From: JADFRG01 sp964590515
Lineage (GTDB): Bacteria; Chloroflexota; Anaerolineae; Anaerolineales; E44-bin32
Assembly (NCBI GenBank): GCA_964590515.1
Contig: CAZPZD010000013.1
Span: forward strand, 1-50,552
Reading direction: 5' to 3'
DNA length: 50,552 nt
A program made the translations under genes and the position numbers. Shown piece after piece: positions 48,681 through 50,552 of the stretch (its first letter is position 1; each line of letters starts with the position of its first letter). The notes under the pieces are model-generated. The model ran no database searches. It worked only from the letters and a program-made list of their open reading frames with translations, and was not told the origin of the DNA.

Positions 48681-50552
48681 GAACCAACTCGAGCGCCCGA
48701 ACCGCGGCCAATTGGTGTAAGACGTCCTGATCGATCGGTGCCAGCTCTGCGGCGCGCTTCAACAACTCGCCGGCATTCTTGTAGGATTTCAGGCTTCTCA
48801 AGAGCACTCCCGCCCGATAGAAGGCCTCCAGTGCCCCGGGGTCGAGCGCGATTGCTTTGCGGTATGACTCCAGGGCTCGGGAAAACTCTCTTCGGTCTTC
48901 GTAAACTTTCCCGGTCTCGATGTAGATACGCGGGTCGTTTGGCGCGAGCTCGCCGGCCCGCATAAGTTCGTCAATGGCGCGATCGAGCTGCCCAGCTCGC
49001 CGGGCAATTCGACCGGAACTTAGCCGATACTCTGTGTTCATCGGGAAGGATTGGATGGCTTCACTCACGGCAATGTCTGCCGCACCCCAATCAGCACCAG
49101 CCTCCCGGGCCAAGGCGAGTTGGTGCCACAGGGCATGGTCCTCGGGGTCGACTTCCAAGGCTTGTTCGAGAGCCGTAATCGCCCGGTTCGTTTGACCGCG
49201 TTCAAGCAGCAACTTACTTTGCGCCCGGCGGACCGCAGTGAGCTCGGCGCCGGCCTCGAGGGCGCGTTCAAAGGATTGCACCGCAGGCTCAAGCTCGCCG
49301 CCCCGAGCCCGGATCTGTCCCTCGGCCATCAGGACTTCCGCGCTACCGGGGGAGATGCTCGCCGCGGCGGCCAGCAGCTCGCTGGCGACTTTCTGATTAC
49401 CGCGCTCGCTTGCGGCTCGGGCCGCGCCGATCAGAATTCGGTGATCCGCTGGGTCGAGGGCTCGGGCCCGCTCGAACCAGTCAGTGGCCTTCTCCACCTT
49501 TCCCAGCTCAAGCGCCGTCTCCGCCGCCTCGCGCAAGGCCTCACTCGAATCAGCCCACGATTGGAGTACTAATGAGAAAGCTTCCTCAGCTAGGCCGAGC
49601 TGACCGGACCGCCGCAACCCCCGTGCCAGGTCGAGCCGGTAGGCTGGGTTGGAGCTGTCGCTGACCACTGCCTGCTGAAGATGAGCGAGTGAAGCATCCG
49701 GCTCCTTCAGCTCGGCGTAGTGAATCCCCAGCGCGTGCTGCCAGGCGTGTTCGGCCGGCCAGGCAGCCACGGCCGCGTTGAGGTGGCTGGTAGCGAGTTC
49801 CGGTCGATGAGCTCGGCCATACGAACGGCCGAGCAGGAAGTTGCCGAGCGGGGCGAGTACCGGATCCTGGGCGCACCGGCGGTAGGCAGACCGGGCGGAG
49901 GGAGGACTGCCGGCGATTTCATGACTCAGCCCTTCCAGCAGGGGGGTCCACTCCGACTCGGGATCGACCCGCACAACGTGGGCGAGCACCTCGAGCGCCC
50001 GGGCACCCTGCCCGGCCCTCAGCTGGCTGATCGCTATGGCTTCGCCTAACTGGCCGGTCAGCACAGGCTCCATCTGATCCGGCGGGCGACCGCCGCCACC
50101 CGGCATGAGCGTTGCGTTCAACAGGGACCGCAGCGGCTGCAGCGCGTCGGCCGCCAAGCCTTGCCGCGCAAGTTCATTGATGAGCGACTCTGCGGCCGAG
50201 GTCAGCCCGTGCTCATCCATCCCGGGCGCGCTTGCCCGGGCCTCGACGGCATTGAATAGCGAATGAGCGCTGGCGATCCGCAGCAGGACCCGGGCCTTTT
50301 CGCAGGCGGCGTAGGGATCCGAGACCCACGGCTCCAGGGCAGTGAGGGCTGCTTCCCAATTCAGCATTCGAAGCTGGGCCCGGCTCATCCAGATCGCGTC
50401 GTGAGCTGACTTGCAGGCTGTCTGGGAGGCACGGGCAAGGGCTTCGATCGCGGTGCCAAGATCAGAGCGACTCGCCACGATGGCCGTCATGGCCAATACC
50501 CGCGGGCTTGTATCACCCGCGGCGATCGCTTCCTCAAGCGCCTGCCCGGCCT
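48673..50552 (-). CDS. TPR-repeat protein, 5' end beyond the window
   Basis: At least 626 residues of tandem tetratricopeptide repeats, with clear units such as DPRIYIETGKVYEDRREFSR, LESYRKAIALDPGALEAFYR and ITALEQALEVDPEDHALWHQ. There are no membrane helices or catalytic domain in the visible part. The frame stays open through the window edge, and the residues before the first TTG/ATG (LEEAIAAGDTSPRVLA) also look like a TPR helix pair, so the true start lies outside. It is likely a scaffold or sensor for the peptidase encoded directly downstream, whose start it overlaps by 8 bases. Confidence 0.85.
   Translation of the reverse strand, partial: AGQALEEAIAAGDTSPRVLAMTAIVASRSDLGTAIEALARASQTACKSAHDAIWMSRAQLRMLNWEAALTALEPWVSDPYAACEKARVLLRIASAHSLFNAVEARASAPGMDEHGLTSAAESLINELARQGLAADALQPLRSLLNATLMPGGGGRPPDQMEPVLTGQLGEAIAISQLRAGQGARALEVLAHVVRVDPESEWTPLLEGLSHEIAGSPPSARSAYRRCAQDPVLAPLGNFLLGRSYGRAHRPELATSHLNAAVAAWPAEHAWQHALGIHYAELKEPDASLAHLQQAVVSDSSNPAYRLDLARGLRRSGQLGLAEEAFSLVLQSWADSSEALREAAETALELGKVEKATDWFERARALDPADHRILIGAARAASERGNQKVASELLAAAASISPGSAEVLMAEGQIRARGGELEPAVQSFERALEAGAELTAVRRAQSKLLLERGQTNRAITALEQALEVDPEDHALWHQLALAREAGADWGAADIAVSEAIQSFPMNTEYRLSSGRIARRAGQLDRAIDELMRAGELAPNDPRIYIETGKVYEDRREFSRALESYRKAIALDPGALEAFYRAGVLLRSLKSYKNAGELLKRAAELAPIDQDVLHQLAAVRALELVHG

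Noticed and set aside
48673..50552. Repeat structure in the TPR gene as a CRISPR or DNA satellite
   Set aside because: The periodicity exists only at the protein level (34-residue TPR units); the DNA repeats are too divergent.

Overview
The window is about 60% GC, densely coded and free of insertion sequences, CRISPR arrays and phage genes. It reads as a chromosomal segment of a free-living bacterium. The best taxonomic guess is Chloroflexota. That rests on the combination of a bacterial Agl23/TIGR03663-type membrane protein carrying NHL repeats, a type 2 IPP isomerase next to a short-chain polyprenyl synthase, a soluble kinase with a PQQ-like propeller, and a DUF348-G5 lipoprotein. This is inference from gene content; no rRNA is present. 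The 100-N run at 3842-3941 shows this is scaffolded draft assembly, possibly a metagenome bin. Start-codon use is notable: many genes start at TTG or GTG and are joined by 4-base ATGA, GTGA or TTGA overlaps.

Layout. 0-1.1 kb: a GNAT acetyltransferase bracketed by a 13-bp inverted repeat, a roughly 300-bp non-coding stretch, and tRNA-Arg(UCG). 1.1-4.3 kb: a single-domain response regulator, then CDP-alcohol phosphatidyltransferase, lysophospholipid acyltransferase and an NAD-dependent DNA ligase broken by the assembly gap. 4.4-8.6 kb (minus): class III aminotransferase, GAF-PAS histidine kinase and CpXC protein. 8.7-15.3 kb: acyl-CoA ligase (+), FtsH (-), Ser/Thr kinase (-), then diacylglycerol-kinase-like, SH3 and DUF971 genes (+). 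15.4-21.2 kb (minus): a six-gene phospho-signalling operon of PQQ-propeller kinase, PP2C phosphatase, J-domain/vWA fusion, zinc-ribbon FHA protein, small conserved protein and OmpR-type regulator. 21.2-23.6 kb: isoprenoid genes (-) divergent from acpP (+). 23.6-29.4 kb (minus): ChlI-like AAA+ ATPase, thioesterase, GtrA, UDP-glucuronate-decarboxylase-like SDR and two lipoproteins. 29.4-36.6 kb (+): scpB, rluB, Agl23-NHL, sucC, sucD and rsmD, tightly packed. 36.6-42.1 kb: a membrane protein (-), a two-gene SPFH-HTH module (+), then plsX, fabF and a membrane protein (-). 42.2 kb: tRNA-Leu(GAG) with a clear promoter and terminator. 42.4-50.5 kb (minus): a TPR protein running off the edge, a TPR/gingipain-like peptidase, a 411-aa predicted TIM-barrel protein, ftsZ and two small proteins, followed by an LCP-like protein.

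How genes fit together. Envelope lipid synthesis is well represented: acpP, fabF, plsX, CDP-alcohol phosphatidyltransferase, acyltransferase, DagK-like and acyl-CoA ligase genes. Nucleotide-sugar and glycan genes (UXS, GtrA, Agl23) point to surface glycosylation. Two regions look most likely to hold something undescribed. One is the J-vWA/FHA/PP2C/kinase operon, which resembles the kinase-phosphatase-vWA triads known from Ter-type systems but carries a chaperone J domain. The other is the operon joining TPR proteins and a caspase-fold peptidase to ftsZ.
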